Shown piece after piece: positions 37,554 through 47,041 of a stretch of 64,000 nt of DNA. The notes beneath the pieces were generated by a model that saw only the letters and a program-made list of their open reading frames with translations, was not told the DNA's origin and did no database searches. Location of the stretch: contig NZ_JAIXTC010000018.1 in the NCBI RefSeq assembly GCF_027484365.1, positions 16,286 to 80,285 on the forward strand, in the 5' to 3' direction. A program made the position numbers and the translations under genes. Every line of letters starts with the position of its first letter. The first letter of the stretch is position 1. Source of the stretch: Brevundimonas sp. (lineage in GTDB: Bacteria > Pseudomonadota > Alphaproteobacteria > Caulobacterales > Caulobacteraceae).

Positions 37554-39128
37554 ATGACCGAATTCTCCCAGCTGGGCCTCTCGCCCACGACCCTGCAAGC
37601 CGTGATCGACACCGGCTATACGACCGCCACCCCGATCCAGGCCCAGGCCATTCCCGTCGCCCTCGCCGGCCGCGACGTGCTCGGCATCGCCCAGACCGGC
37701 ACGGGCAAGACCGCCGCCTTCACCCTCCCCCTCATTGAACGCCTGTCCAAGGGCCGCGCCCGGGCCCGCATGCCTCGTGCCCTGGTCCTGGCCCCGACCC
37801 GCGAGCTGGCCGACCAGGTTGCGATGAGTTTCGAGAAATACGCCAAGGGCACCAAACTCTCCTGGGTTCTACTGATCGGCGGCGTCTCCATGGGCGACCA
37901 GGTCGCGGCCCTGAACAAGGGCGTCGATGTCCTGATCGCCACGCCCGGCCGTCTGCTCGACCTGTTCGAGCGCGGCAAGATGCTGCTGACGGGCGTGGAG
38001 CTGATGGTCGTGGACGAGGCGGACCGCATGCTCGACATGGGCTTCATCCCGGATATCGAGCGCATCTTCAAACTGACGCCGCCCAGGCGCCAGACCTTGT
38101 TCTTCTCGGCCACCATGCCGCCGGAGATCACCCGTCTGACCCAGGCCTTCCTCAAGGATCCGACCCGGATCGAGGCCTCGCGCCCGGCCATGACGGCCGA
38201 GACCATCACACAGTACCTGGTCCGTATCCCCACCTCCGATCCCAAGGCCAAACGCGCCGCTCTGCGCGCCCTGATGGAGCGGGCCGACGTCCGGAACGGC
38301 ATCGTCTTCTGTAACCGGAAGTCCGAGGTCGATGTCGTCGCCAAGTCGCTGAAACAGCATGGCTTCGACGCCGCGCCGATCCACGGGGACCTCGACCAGT
38401 CGCTGCGAATGAAGACCCTCGCGGACTTCCGCTCCGGCGCGTTGAAGATTCTGGTGGCGTCCGACGTCGCCGCCCGTGGTCTGGACATCCCGGACGTGAG
38501 CCACGTCTTCAACTACGACGTCTCGCACCACGCCGACGACTACGTGCACCGCATCGGCCGCACTGGACGCGCCGGCAAGCTGGGACAGGCGTTCATGATC
38601 GTGACCCCGGCCGACGACAAGTCGCTCGACAAGGTCATGAAGCTGATCAAGATGCAGCCGGAAGAGCTGGTGCTCGACATCGACTGGTCGAACATTTCCG
38701 GGTCGGGGGGCGCCGCCCGCCGCTCGGACAGCAAGCCGGAAGCGCGCAGCGAAGGCCGTCCGGCCCGGGGCCGCAGCCGCAGCGAACGGCCGGCGCCGGA
38801 AACCACTGTCGTCGAGTCGGCGCCGGCACTCGCCCCGGCAGCGCCGTCAGCCGAGAGCGACGCCGCACAGCCCGCCCGTCGCACCCGCAGCCGCCGCTCG
38901 AGCAAGCCTGTCGATGCCGTTCAGGCCGAAGTCGCTCCGACTCCTGAAGTCACGGCGTCCGTCGTGACGGACGACGTCGCGAAACCCGCCGCCGAACCCC
39001 GCCTGCGCCAGGCTGATCGCCGTCCCGGCGGCCGGACCGAACGCGACGCGCCGCCGGCGCGCGAAGGCGCCGGCTTCGGGGGAGACATCCCCGCGTTTCT
39101 CCGTCGCCCGACGACGCGTCGGAGCTGA
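37554..39128 (+). CDS. DEAD-box RNA helicase (RhlE-like)
   Basis: A 524-residue ATP-dependent RNA helicase. Q motif ([31 protein letters not shown]), motif I AQTGTGKT, Ia [13 protein letters not shown] variant [16 protein letters not shown], then domain 2 with [31 protein letters not shown] and [10 protein letters not shown]. Residues after about 385 form a long Arg/Ser/Ala/Pro tail likely to bind RNA, ending in [14 protein letters not shown]. The long leader suggests post-transcriptional control, as in cold-shock helicases. Confidence 0.95.
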   Translation: MTEFSQLGLSPTTLQAVIDTGYTTATPIQAQAIPVALAGRDVLGIAQTGTGKTAAFTLPLIERLSKGRARARMPRALVLAPTRELADQVAMSFEKYAKGTKLSWVLLIGGVSMGDQVAALNKGVDVLIATPGRLLDLFERGKMLLTGVELMVVDEADRMLDMGFIPDIERIFKLTPPRRQTLFFSATMPPEITRLTQAFLKDPTRIEASRPAMTAETITQYLVRIPTSDPKAKRAALRALMERADVRNGIVFCNRKSEVDVVAKSLKQHGFDAAPIHGDLDQSLRMKTLADFRSGALKILVASDVAARGLDIPDVSHVFNYDVSHHADDYVHRIGRTGRAGKLGQAFMIVTPADDKSLDKVMKLIKMQPEELVLDIDWSNISGSGGAARRSDSKPEARSEGRPARGRSRSERPAPETTVVESAPALAPAAPSAESDAAQPARRTRSRRSSKPVDAVQAEVAPTPEVTASVVTDDVAKPAAEPRLRQADRRPGGRTERDAPPAREGAGFGGDIPAFLRRPTTRRS

Positions 39129-39242
39129 ATTCGGCGTCCGTTTTTCCGATCTTTAGGCCCCGCTTAACCCGGTGTTACGGAACGCCGACCTAGGCTTCGG
39201 CCAGTAGAGCGTCTCCTGAAAAACGCCGGTCGGGAAAACAGA

Positions 39243-40298
39243 ATGTCCACACAGGTCCAGACCACGCTTCGGGGGCCGGAAGCCTTCGGCCTCGCCCGCA
39301 AGGCGGTCGAGGAAATGGAGCGTGCCGGCGTGTGGCCGACACCGCTCAATTTCGAACTCTGGATCCACTATCTGGGCGACCCCGACGGCGCGCTGGGCCA
39401 GGAGATGACGCGACTTCTGGCCGTCGGCGATGCCTTCACCGAAGGCACGGCCGAGATGCTGGCCGCTGAGTACCTTCCTCGCGGGCGGCTTTCAGAGGAA
39501 ATCCGGGACGCCGGCGCCGTCCTGAACCGTGAACTGTCGACCGTCTCCGACGCCATCGCCAAGGCGCAGCGCTCCCAGGCCGCCTATGGCGAGACCCTGG
39601 CCGGCGCCTCCGCCGATCTGGAAGGGGCGTCGGAACCGGGCACCCTGCTCGGCGTCGTCTCCACCCTGACCAAGGCCACGACCCAGGTCCAGGCCGAGAA
39701 CGCCACCCTCGAAAAGCGCCTGGAAAACTCCACGAAGGAGGTGGCTCGCCTGCGTGAGCACCTCGAGCAGGTCCGCCGCGACGCGATGACGGACGCGCTG
39801 ACGAACCTTGCGAACCGGAAGGCCTTCGACGAGGAACTGCTCCGCGCCTGTGACGAGGCCGAACGGAAGCGCCAGACGCTGAGTCTGGCGGTGATCGACA
39901 TCGACCATTTCAAGCGCTTCAACGACACCTGGGGTCACCAGACAGGCGATCAGGTCCTGCGATACGTCGCCAGCGTGATCGGACGCCTTTCAAAGGCGCC
40001 CCGTGTTGCCGCCCGCTACGGCGGCGAGGAGTTCGCCATCATCTTCCCGTCCGAGAGCGCCCCGGTCGTCGAGGCCGCGCTCAACACCATCCGCGAAGAA
40101 ATCGGCACCCGCGCCCTGCGCCGCCGCTCGACCAACGACGAACTCGGTGCCGTGACCATTTCCGCCGGCCTCGCCCAGCGCCGCCCCGGAGAGAGTGGAT
40201 CGTCCTTGCTGGACCGCGCCGACGAGGCCCTCTACGCCTCGAAGCGCACCGGCCGGAACAAGGTCACCAACGGCGAACGCCTCGAAGAAGCGGCCTGA
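39243..40298 (+). CDS. Diguanylate cyclase with N-terminal helical domain
   Basis: A 351-residue soluble enzyme. The N-terminal 130 residues are helical and resemble no named sensor domain; a coiled coil (about 140-180) leads into a GGDEF domain with the active motif RYGGEEF (GGEEF at 260-264), DIDHFKRFNDTWGHQTGDQVL and DEALYASKRTGRN. It should make cyclic di-GMP. The residues upstream of the GGEEF (RVAARY) lack the RxxD inhibitory site, so product inhibition by that route is not expected. Confidence 0.93.
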   Translation: MSTQVQTTLRGPEAFGLARKAVEEMERAGVWPTPLNFELWIHYLGDPDGALGQEMTRLLAVGDAFTEGTAEMLAAEYLPRGRLSEEIRDAGAVLNRELSTVSDAIAKAQRSQAAYGETLAGASADLEGASEPGTLLGVVSTLTKATTQVQAENATLEKRLENSTKEVARLREHLEQVRRDAMTDALTNLANRKAFDEELLRACDEAERKRQTLSLAVIDIDHFKRFNDTWGHQTGDQVLRYVASVIGRLSKAPRVAARYGGEEFAIIFPSESAPVVEAALNTIREEIGTRALRRRSTNDELGAVTISAGLAQRRPGESGSSLLDRADEALYASKRTGRNKVTNGERLEEAA

Positions 40299-40362
40299 TC
40301 AAACCGGTCAAGGCAGGTCGCCAATCTGGTGGCACGACAACCCACTCTGCTAGGCTGACCAG

Positions 40363-41148
40363 ATGCGAAGTTTTGCGTTCAATGTCGCCTACTGGTTTCT
40401 GTCGATCACCTATGGGCTGACAGCCGCCTTTGCCGCGCTCGCGCCTGGCCGTAACGCGACCGCCTGGGTCATCCGCCGCTATGTGAAGCGCATGGTTCAG
40501 GCCATGCGGATCCTGGCCGGTATCCGGATCGAGGTGCACGGACGGGAGCGCCTGCCGACCGGCGCCTTCATCATCGCTTCCAAACACCAGAGCTGGGGCG
40601 ACGGTTTCGCCACCTATGACCAGTTCGACGACCTTGCCTTCGTCACGGGCGACCACCTGGAAAAATTCCCGCTGCTGGGCACGGTGTTGCGCAAGCTCGG
40701 GGCCATCGTCGTCAACAACTGCGGCGGCCGAGAAGCGCGCGATTCGCTCAAGCAGAGCGGGGCCACCGCACACGCCGAGGGCCGGAAGATCCTGATCTAC
40801 CCCGAGGGCAATCTGGCCAGGGTCGGCGAGAAGTTCCGCTACCGCTCGGGGGTCTGGCACATGTATCGCGACTTCGACATGCCGGTCGTGCCCCTGGCCT
40901 CCAACCTCGGCCTGTTCTGGCCGCAGGAAGCCTATGAGAAGCATCCAGGGACGGCGACGCTCGAGTTCCTTGATCCGATCCCGACCGGGCTGGACAAGGA
41001 GGCGTTCCTTGAGCGCCTCGAAGCCGTAGTCGAGGACCGCACCGCCGAACTGATCGCCGAGGCGCGCGGCGGTCCGGTCATCCCGAACGTCCGGGTCCCG
41101 ACGCCGGATGAGGTCGCTCGCGCGGCCAGGGCAGCCGCTACGGTTTGA
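40363..41148 (+). CDS. plsC: 1-acyl-sn-glycerol-3-phosphate acyltransferase
   Basis: PlsC adds the second acyl chain in phosphatidic acid synthesis at the inner membrane. The 261-residue protein has an N-terminal helix, the catalytic HX4D as HQSWGD, VTGDHLEKFPLLGTVLRKLGAIVVNN, and the acceptor-binding YPEGN. It is 11 bases convergent-overlapped by the TfoX-domain gene. It lies 64 bases after the diguanylate cyclase. Confidence 0.92.
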   Translation: MRSFAFNVAYWFLSITYGLTAAFAALAPGRNATAWVIRRYVKRMVQAMRILAGIRIEVHGRERLPTGAFIIASKHQSWGDGFATYDQFDDLAFVTGDHLEKFPLLGTVLRKLGAIVVNNCGGREARDSLKQSGATAHAEGRKILIYPEGNLARVGEKFRYRSGVWHMYRDFDMPVVPLASNLGLFWPQEAYEKHPGTATLEFLDPIPTGLDKEAFLERLEAVVEDRTAELIAEARGGPVIPNVRVPTPDEVARAARAAATV

Positions 41149-41506
41149 CCTTCGGTTTGCGCGGCTTCTTCGCCGCCGCCTTTCGCAGCGCCGCATCGAT
41201 CGACTGGCGCGCCCAGCCGACGGCCTCCTCCGGATCGTCGAGGGCAGTCTCCGGCAAGGACCAGTAGGCCATGGTCATGGTCTCCCCGTCCTTGGTCGGA
41301 AAGGTGAACTGGCGCGATCCGGCGGCCTGCAACAGCGGAGCGTTGAGCTCGTCGACCTTCAGCCAGACTGTCCCGTCGTCGAGCAGGGCGAAGATCAGGC
41401 CGTGGGCATAGGCAGCCCCCGCGCCGAACATCCGCTTGATCTCGATCGGCCCGAGAGCCGCGAAATGCTCCCGCACCCATTCGCCGAAGTCGGGATCGTA
41501 GGCCAT
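41138..41506 (-). CDS. TfoX N-terminal domain protein
   Basis: A 122-residue protein with the TfoX-N domain: DPDFGEWVREHFAALGPIEIKRMFGAGAAYAHGLIFALLDDGTVWLKVDELN, the RMFGG-type motif (RMFGAG) followed by LYLKVD-like text, and ...MAYWSLPETALDDPEEAVGWARQS. A basic KKPRKPKVKP tail ends it. TfoX/Sxy proteins regulate competence in gammaproteobacteria; in alphas the role is unknown. It starts four bases after the metQ stop, so it appears to be the last gene of the long iscR-suf-met run. Confidence 0.88.
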   Translation of the reverse strand: MAYDPDFGEWVREHFAALGPIEIKRMFGAGAAYAHGLIFALLDDGTVWLKVDELNAPLLQAAGSRQFTFPTKDGETMTMAYWSLPETALDDPEEAVGWARQSIDAALRKAAAKKPRKPKVKP

Positions 41507-41510
41507 CCGG

Positions 41511-42314
41511 TCAGGCCGCCGGGACGACGGCGCCGTCGTACTTCTGCGCGATGAAGTCCTTCACCGCCTGGCTCCGCAGGGCGCGCGCCAGGGCCTGGAT
41601 GCGGGGATCGTTCTGATTGTCCGGGCGGGCGACCAGATAGTTCACATAGGGGCTGTCGCCGCCCTCCAGCGCCAGGGCGTCGGTCTTCGGCTTCAGTCCG
41701 GCGTCAAGCGCATAATTGGTGTTGATCACGGCCAGATCGACCTGGTCCAGAACGCGCGGCAGGGTCGCCGCCTCGATCTCGCGGAAAGTCAGGTTCTTCG
41801 GGTTGCCGACGATATCCCGCACAGTCTGCAGGGGATTGGCCGGATCGCGCAAGGTGATCAGGCCCGCCGACTGCAGCAGCAGGAGCGAGCGTCCGGTGTT
41901 GGAGGCGTCGTTCGGCAGGGCGACATCGGCGCCGTTCGGAATAGCGGCCAGGGTCTCATGCTTGCGAGAATAGGCGCCCAGAGGCTCGACGTGGACGCCG
42001 GCGACGGTGATCAGATCGGACCCGCGCGCGGTATTGAACTCGTCGAGATAGGGTTTGGTCTGAAAATAGTTGGCGTCGATGCGGCGCTCGGCCAGCTGGG
42101 TGTTCGGCTGAACATAGTCATTGAAGACCTTGATCTCGATCGGGAACCCTTCGGCCGCCAGCGTCGGCTTGAGGAACTCCAGGATCTCGGCGTGCGGCAC
42201 GGCCGTCGCGCCCACGATCAGCGGCGCCGATCCGTCGGCGACCTTCTCGGCGCCCTGTCCGCAGGCGGCCAGGGCCAGGGTCGCGGCGGCGAGGATCAGG
42301 GTGCGTCGAAGCAT
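41511..42314 (-). CDS. metQ: Methionine ABC transporter substrate-binding lipoprotein
   Basis: A 267-residue NlpA/MetQ lipoprotein (lipobox LAAC, Cys18). The family segments are AVPHAEILEFLKPTLAAEGFPIEIKVFNDYVQPNTQLAERRIDANYFQTKPYLDEF, VHVEPLGAYSRKHETLAAIPNGADVALPNDASNTGRSLLLLQSAGLI and the VINTNYAL ligand region. It captures methionine, probably D- and L-, for MetNI. It lies 24 bases downstream of metI. Confidence 0.94.
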   Translation of the reverse strand: MLRRTLILAAATLALAACGQGAEKVADGSAPLIVGATAVPHAEILEFLKPTLAAEGFPIEIKVFNDYVQPNTQLAERRIDANYFQTKPYLDEFNTARGSDLITVAGVHVEPLGAYSRKHETLAAIPNGADVALPNDASNTGRSLLLLQSAGLITLRDPANPLQTVRDIVGNPKNLTFREIEAATLPRVLDQVDLAVINTNYALDAGLKPKTDALALEGGDSPYVNYLVARPDNQNDPRIQALARALRSQAVKDFIAQKYDGAVVPAA

Positions 42315-42338
42315 GGAGGTCTCTCAGTCAGTCCGAAG

Positions 42339-43001
42339 TCAGCGGTGCGAGACCCTAGCGACCAGACGGTCGCCGATCATCTGCAGAATTTGTACCAGCA
42401 CCAGCAGCAGAACTACGGTCACCACCATGACGTCGGTCTGGAAGCGCTGATAGCCAAAGCGGATGGCGAGGTCGCCCAGCCCGCCCGCCCCGACCACGCC
42501 GGCCATGGCCGTATAGCTGACGAGCGCGATCGCCGTGACCGTGGCTCCGGCGATGATGCCGGGCATGGCCTCGGGCAGGAGGGCGCGGGTGACGATCTGG
42601 AAGGTCGATCCGCCCATGGCCTGGGTCGCCTCGACCACGCCCTTGTCGACCTCGCGCAGGGCCGTCTCGACCAGGCGCGCATAGAAGGGGGCGGCGCCGA
42701 CGACCAGGGGCGGGATGGCGCCCGCGACGCCCAGCGACGTCCCGACCAGCAGCACCGTGACCGGCAGCATGACGATCAGCAGGATGATGAAGGGCACGGA
42801 TCGCAGGATGTTGACCACGAGCGACAGCAGGCCGTTCAGCACCGGATTGGCCGCCAGCCGGCCCTTGCCCGACAGATAGAGCAGCACGCCCAGCGGCACG
42901 CCGAACACCACGGTCAGGACCATGGCCCCGCCCAGCATCAGCAGGGTGTCGCGCGTCGCCCGCAGGATCTCGGGCCAGTCGATGTTGACGAAGAAGTCCA
43001 T
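42339..43001 (-). CDS. metI: Methionine ABC transporter permease
   Basis: A 220-residue inner-membrane permease with five or six helices and the EAA loop EATQAMGGSTFQIVTRALLPEAMPGIIAG that docks to MetN. The ATG at 43001 is chosen because the GGAGGGG in the metN end then has normal spacing; a GTG one codon earlier overlaps the metN stop. Start and stop of metI and metN overlap (TGATG). Confidence 0.94.
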   Translation of the reverse strand: MDFFVNIDWPEILRATRDTLLMLGGAMVLTVVFGVPLGVLLYLSGKGRLAANPVLNGLLSLVVNILRSVPFIILLIVMLPVTVLLVGTSLGVAGAIPPLVVGAAPFYARLVETALREVDKGVVEATQAMGGSTFQIVTRALLPEAMPGIIAGATVTAIALVSYTAMAGVVGAGGLGDLAIRFGYQRFQTDVMVVTVVLLLVLVQILQMIGDRLVARVSHR

Positions 43002-43996
43002 CACAGCCCCTCCACCACGACGCCGCGCGCCGTCAGCTGCGCCACCGCCGCCTCGGCGTCTCCGCCGGTGAAGGCCACGACCATCTGGCCATAGGGCTCG
43101 CCCCGGATACGGCTGATCCGCCCGGACAGGATCGAATAGTCGACGCCGGTCGTCCGGGCGACGCGGCTGAGTTCGGGCTCATAGGTCGATCCGCCGCGGA
43201 AGGTCAGTTTCGCCAACCGCCCGCCCGCCGGCACGACCGAGGCGTCATGGGTCTCGCCGCCCTCGCCCTCGGCCAGCATGGCGCGGGTCACCGGCGATTG
43301 CGGGTGCAGGAAGACGTCGGCCGTCGCCCCCTCCTCCACCAGCCGCCCGTCCTTGAGCACCGCCACCCGGTCGCAGACCCGGCGGACCACCTCCATCTGG
43401 TGGGTGATCAGGACGATGGTCAGGCCGAGGTCGCGGTTCAGGCCGTCGAGCAGGCCGAGAATTTCGTCGGTCGTCTCGGGGTCAAGGGCGCTGGTCGCCT
43501 CGTCGCACAGGAGGACATCGGGGCCGCAGGCCAGGGCCCGGGCGATGCCGACCCTCTGCTTCTGACCGCCCGACAGCTGGGCCGGATGCTTCTTGGCATG
43601 CTCGCCGAGACCCAGCTGGTCCAGCAGGTCCGCGGTCCGCCGCTCGATCTCCGCCGCCGGGCGGCCCTCGAGCCGAAGGGGAAAGGCGACATTCTCGGCG
43701 ATGGTCTTCGCGTTCAGCAGGTTGAAATGCTGGAAGATCATGCCGATCCGGCGGCGCGCGGCGCGCAGCTCGGCCGGCGTCATCGCCGTGATCTCCCGGT
43801 CGCCGACGAAGACCTTGCCGGCGTCCGGCGTCTCCAGCCGGTTGATGGTGCGGATCAGGGTCGACTTGCCCGCGCCCGAGCGGCCGACGACCCCGAACAC
43901 CTGCCCCCTGGCCACAGACAGGTCGACAGCGTCCAGCGCCACGCGCTCGCCCGCCGCGCTGCGATAGCGCTTGGTCACCCCTTCCAGCCGGATCAT
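43001..43996 (-). CDS. metN: Methionine ABC transporter ATPase
   Basis: A 331-residue ATPase: Walker A GRSGAGKST, Q-loop MIFQHFNLL, signature LSGGQKQRVGIARAL, Walker B VLLCDEATSALDPETT and the His switch ITHQME. The C-terminal NIL domain (from about 255) binds methionine and shuts the transporter when it is abundant. The ATG starts two bases after the sufA stop (TGACATG), so it has no room for its own promoter and must be read from within or before the suf genes. Confidence 0.95.
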   Translation of the reverse strand: MIRLEGVTKRYRSAAGERVALDAVDLSVARGQVFGVVGRSGAGKSTLIRTINRLETPDAGKVFVGDREITAMTPAELRAARRRIGMIFQHFNLLNAKTIAENVAFPLRLEGRPAAEIERRTADLLDQLGLGEHAKKHPAQLSGGQKQRVGIARALACGPDVLLCDEATSALDPETTDEILGLLDGLNRDLGLTIVLITHQMEVVRRVCDRVAVLKDGRLVEEGATADVFLHPQSPVTRAMLAEGEGGETHDASVVPAGGRLAKLTFRGGSTYEPELSRVARTTGVDYSILSGRISRIRGEPYGQMVVAFTGGDAEAAVAQLTARGVVVEGL

Positions 43997-43997
43997 G

Positions 43998-44396
43998 TCA
44001 GTCGGCCTCGAGGGCTTTCGCCGGGATGATGGTGACGCTCTCGCCGCAGCCGCAGGCGTCTGTCTGGTTCGGGTTCCGGAACACGAATTTGGACGCCAGC
44101 TTCGTCGTCTCGTAGTCGATCTCCGACCCGATCAGGAACAGGATCGCCTTGGGCTCGATCAGGATGGTGACACCCTTGTCCTCGACGACCTCGTCCAGCG
44201 CACCGACCTCCTCCGCATAGGCGAAGGTGTATTCCTGCCCGGCGCAACCGCCGTTCTTCACCCCGACGCGCAGGCCGACGTAGGTCTTCCCGGCATTAGC
44301 CATGATCTCGCGCACGCGCTCAGCGGCAGCGTCGGTCAGGGTCACGACCTTGGGGCGTGGACGGCGGGGGCGTGCGGCGGTCTGAAGGTCTGTCAT
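43998..44396 (-). CDS. sufA: A-type Fe-S assembly scaffold/carrier
   Basis: A 132-residue HesB/IscA-type protein carrying Fe-S clusters to targets. The three ligand cysteines are present: GGCAGQEY near residue 50 and CGCGES near the end. A basic N-terminal arm (RPRRPRPK) precedes the domain. It follows sufT by seven bases and abuts metN. SufA, IscA and ErpA are alike; the operon argues for SufA. Confidence 0.93.
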   Translation of the reverse strand: MTDLQTAARPRRPRPKVVTLTDAAAERVREIMANAGKTYVGLRVGVKNGGCAGQEYTFAYAEEVGALDEVVEDKGVTILIEPKAILFLIGSEIDYETTKLASKFVFRNPNQTDACGCGESVTIIPAKALEAD

Positions 44397-44403
44397 CGCG
44401 TCC

Positions 44404-44799
44404 TCAGAACATGTTCAGGGCGAGTTTCGCCTCGTCGCTCATCTTGGAGGCGTCCCACGGCGGGTCGAACACCAGGTTGGCGCGCGCCGACCGGATGCCC
44501 TCGACCTTCATCACCGCGTCCTCGATCCAGCCCGGCATTTCGCCGGCCACCGGGCAACCGGGCGCCGTCAGGGTCATGTCGATCAGGACGTCCTTATCGT
44601 CGGACAGGTCCACCTTGTAGATCAGGCCCAGCTCATAGATGTCGACCGGGATTTCCGGGTCGTAGACGGTCTTCAGCGCCGCGATCAGTTCGTCGGTCAG
44701 CCGGTCCAGTTCGGCCTGCGGCAGGGCGGCCGTCTGCGGCTCCGCCCAGGTCTCGGCGAAGGTCTCGCTGCTGCTGATCTTTCCGTCCATCTCGCTCAC
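44404..44799 (-). CDS. sufT: SufT (DUF59/MIP18 family) Fe-S maturation protein
   Basis: A 131-residue protein with the DUF59 domain: AALKTVYDPEIPVDIYELGLIYKVDLSDDKDVLIDMTLTAPGCPVAGEMPGWIEDAVMKVEGI, including the conserved Cys of APGCP. SufT helps mature Fe-S enzymes under high demand. The GTG start overlaps the sufS stop (GTGA); an ATG three codons on is possible. Confidence 0.92.
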   Translation of the reverse strand: MSEMDGKISSSETFAETWAEPQTAALPQAELDRLTDELIAALKTVYDPEIPVDIYELGLIYKVDLSDDKDVLIDMTLTAPGCPVAGEMPGWIEDAVMKVEGIRSARANLVFDPPWDASKMSDEAKLALNMF

Positions 44800-46049
44800 A
44801 CAAAGAACTCCCGCGCCTTGATCAGCGCGTCCACGAAGGCATCTGCATCCTCTGTGGTGTTATATAGGGCGAAGCTGGCCCGCGCGCTCGACGTGATCCC
44901 AAATCGCCGGGACAGGGGCTCGGCGCAATGCAGTCCGGCGCGCACGGCGACGCCGTACCGGTCCAGGATCTGGGCCACATCGTGGGCGTGGGCGCCCTCG
45001 ACCGTGAAGGTCAGGATCGCCCCCTTGCCCGGCGCTTCGCCGACGATCCGCAGCCAGTTCAGGCCGGACAGCCGCGCGACGACATGGTCGTACAGGGCGG
45101 TCTCGTGCGCCGCGATCGCTGTGCGGTCGCAGGCCATGAACCACTCCAGCGCAGCCCCCAGTCCGATGACCTCAAGGATCGGCGGCGTTCCCGCCTCGAA
45201 CCGGTGGGGAATGCCGGAATAGGTGACGGCCTCCTCGCTGACCGTTGCGATCATTTCGCCCCCGCCCTGGTACGGCGGCAAGGCCTCGAGCGCGGCGCGC
45301 TTGCCGTAGAGCCCGCCGATGCCGGTCGGGCCGTAAAGCTTGTGGCCGGTGAAGACGTAGAAGTCGCAGTCCAGGGCCTGGACGTCAGGGCTGCAGTGGA
45401 CCGCCCCTTGGCAGCCGTCGACCAGGACCAGAGCCCCCGCCGCATGGGCCAGATCGGCCACCGCCTTCATATCGTTCACCGTGCCCAGCACGTTCGACAT
45501 ATGGGTGACGGCGACCAGCTTCGTGCGTGGTCCGATCAGTGCGGCCAGTCCAGCCATGTCCAGCGACCCGTCGTCCAGCACCGGCGCCCATTTCAGCACG
45601 ACGCCCAGCCGGTCGCGCAGCATCGACCACGGCACGATGTTGGCGTGGTGCTCCATCTGGGTCGTGACGATCTCGTCGCCGGGCTTCAGGCTCTGGGCCA
45701 GCCCCGCCGCGACCAGATTGAAGGCCTCGGTCCCACCCTTGGTCCAGATGATCTGGTCGGGGCTCTCGGCGTTCAGGAAGCGGGCGACCGTCTCCCGCGC
45801 GGCCTCGAAGGCCTCGGTTGTCTCATTGGCCAGGGTGTGCAGGCCGCGGTGGACGTTCGAATAAGAGCCCTCCATCGCTGCCGTCAGGGCGTCGATGACC
45901 GCGCGCGGCTTCTGCGCCGAGGCGGCCGAGTCGAGATAGACCAGCGGCTTGCCGTTGACCGTCCGCGACAGGATCGGGAACTGCGCCCGGGCGGCGTAGG
46001 GGTCGAAGCGGATTACAGACTGGACGTTCAGAGCTTGGCCGTCAGCCAT
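44796..46049 (-). CDS. sufS: SufS cysteine desulfurase
   Basis: A 417-residue PLP enzyme that takes sulfur from cysteine. Lys237 (FTGHKLYGPTG) binds PLP, His134-His135 (MEHHANIVPW) and Asp211 contact it, and Cys375 (RAGLHCAEPL) is the persulfide carrier in the group II sequence. The SufE acceptor is not encoded nearby. The start overlaps the sufD 3' end by 22 bases. Confidence 0.95.
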   Translation of the reverse strand: MADGQALNVQSVIRFDPYAARAQFPILSRTVNGKPLVYLDSAASAQKPRAVIDALTAAMEGSYSNVHRGLHTLANETTEAFEAARETVARFLNAESPDQIIWTKGGTEAFNLVAAGLAQSLKPGDEIVTTQMEHHANIVPWSMLRDRLGVVLKWAPVLDDGSLDMAGLAALIGPRTKLVAVTHMSNVLGTVNDMKAVADLAHAAGALVLVDGCQGAVHCSPDVQALDCDFYVFTGHKLYGPTGIGGLYGKRAALEALPPYQGGGEMIATVSEEAVTYSGIPHRFEAGTPPILEVIGLGAALEWFMACDRTAIAAHETALYDHVVARLSGLNWLRIVGEAPGKGAILTFTVEGAHAHDVAQILDRYGVAVRAGLHCAEPLSRRFGITSSARASFALYNTTEDADAFVDALIKAREFFV

Positions 46050-47041
46050 GACCTCACCACCTCTCTCGCGCCGTCATGCGCGATGCGGTCGACGACCTCG
46101 AACAGGAAGGCCTGGGTCAGAAGCGCCCTCGCCTCGTCCGCCGGAATGCCGCGCTGCTGCATGTAGAACAGGGCGCTTTCGTCCAGATTGCCGACCGTAT
46201 TGCCGTGGGCGCACTGCACGTCGTCGGCATAGATTTCGAGTTCCGGCTTGGCATCCACCTCGGCCCGTTCGCCCAGGATCAGGGCGTGGTGGCCCATCCG
46301 CGCGTCCGTCCCGTCAGCCCCGCGCTCGACGACGATCTTGCCCTGGAAGACGCCGCGCGCGGTGTCGCGCACGACGCCCTTGGTCAGCTGGGAGGTGACG
46401 CCGTTCAGGCCGTTGTGACGCACAACGCTGGTCAGGTCGGTGTGGCGCTCGCCGGACAGGGCGTAGAGGCCGTCCAGCGTCACCGCCGTGGCCTCGCCGC
46501 CGTGGGCCAGATGGGTCTCCTGCCGCTGCAGCTTCGCGCCGGCCGTGATCGTCGTCTGGCGATAGACCGCGCCGGGCGCCGTCTTCACCTGGGCCACGGC
46601 GATCGAGATCGCGTCGGCAGGCTCGTCGACAAGCACGACCCGCGTCACCGTGGCCCCGGCCGGAACATCCAGCTCGATCCAAGAGTTGGCGACATATCCT
46701 GCGCCGGCGCCTTCATGGCTTTCCAGCAGGGTGAGCCGCGCGCCGGGCCTGACCGCGATCCGCACGGAGGCGCTGTGCCCCGTTCCGGTCGCGTCGGACA
46801 CGAACCGCAGCCGCAGCGTCTGCTCGCCCGAGGCGACGAAGGCGTCGGCCCCGACGGCCCGACCGTTGGCGAAGGCGATCTCCTCGCCGCCGAGCTCGGC
46901 GAACGGCCCGCCCGGAGCGATCTCGACCGCCGGCGACGGCGGCGGCGTCTCGCGCAGCACGCGGCGCAGGTCGGTGTATTTCCACGCCTCGACCCGCCGC
47001 GACGGGAAGGTCGAGGGATCGCGAAGATCGACGGCGGTCAT
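46028..47041 (-). CDS. sufD: SufD, Fe-S scaffold complex subunit
   Basis: A 337-residue subunit of the SufBCD scaffold. N-terminal WKYTDLRRVL, a beta-helix core, and the C-terminal GQIVVERGADGTDARMGHHALILGERAEVDAKPELEIYADDVQCAHGNTVGNLDESALFYMQQRGI-like block with the conserved His of CAHG are typical. The start overlaps the sufC stop (ATGA). Confidence 0.94.
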   Translation of the reverse strand: MTAVDLRDPSTFPSRRVEAWKYTDLRRVLRETPPPSPAVEIAPGGPFAELGGEEIAFANGRAVGADAFVASGEQTLRLRFVSDATGTGHSASVRIAVRPGARLTLLESHEGAGAGYVANSWIELDVPAGATVTRVVLVDEPADAISIAVAQVKTAPGAVYRQTTITAGAKLQRQETHLAHGGEATAVTLDGLYALSGERHTDLTSVVRHNGLNGVTSQLTKGVVRDTARGVFQGKIVVERGADGTDARMGHHALILGERAEVDAKPELEIYADDVQCAHGNTVGNLDESALFYMQQRGIPADEARALLTQAFLFEVVDRIAHDGAREVVRSWLTAKL

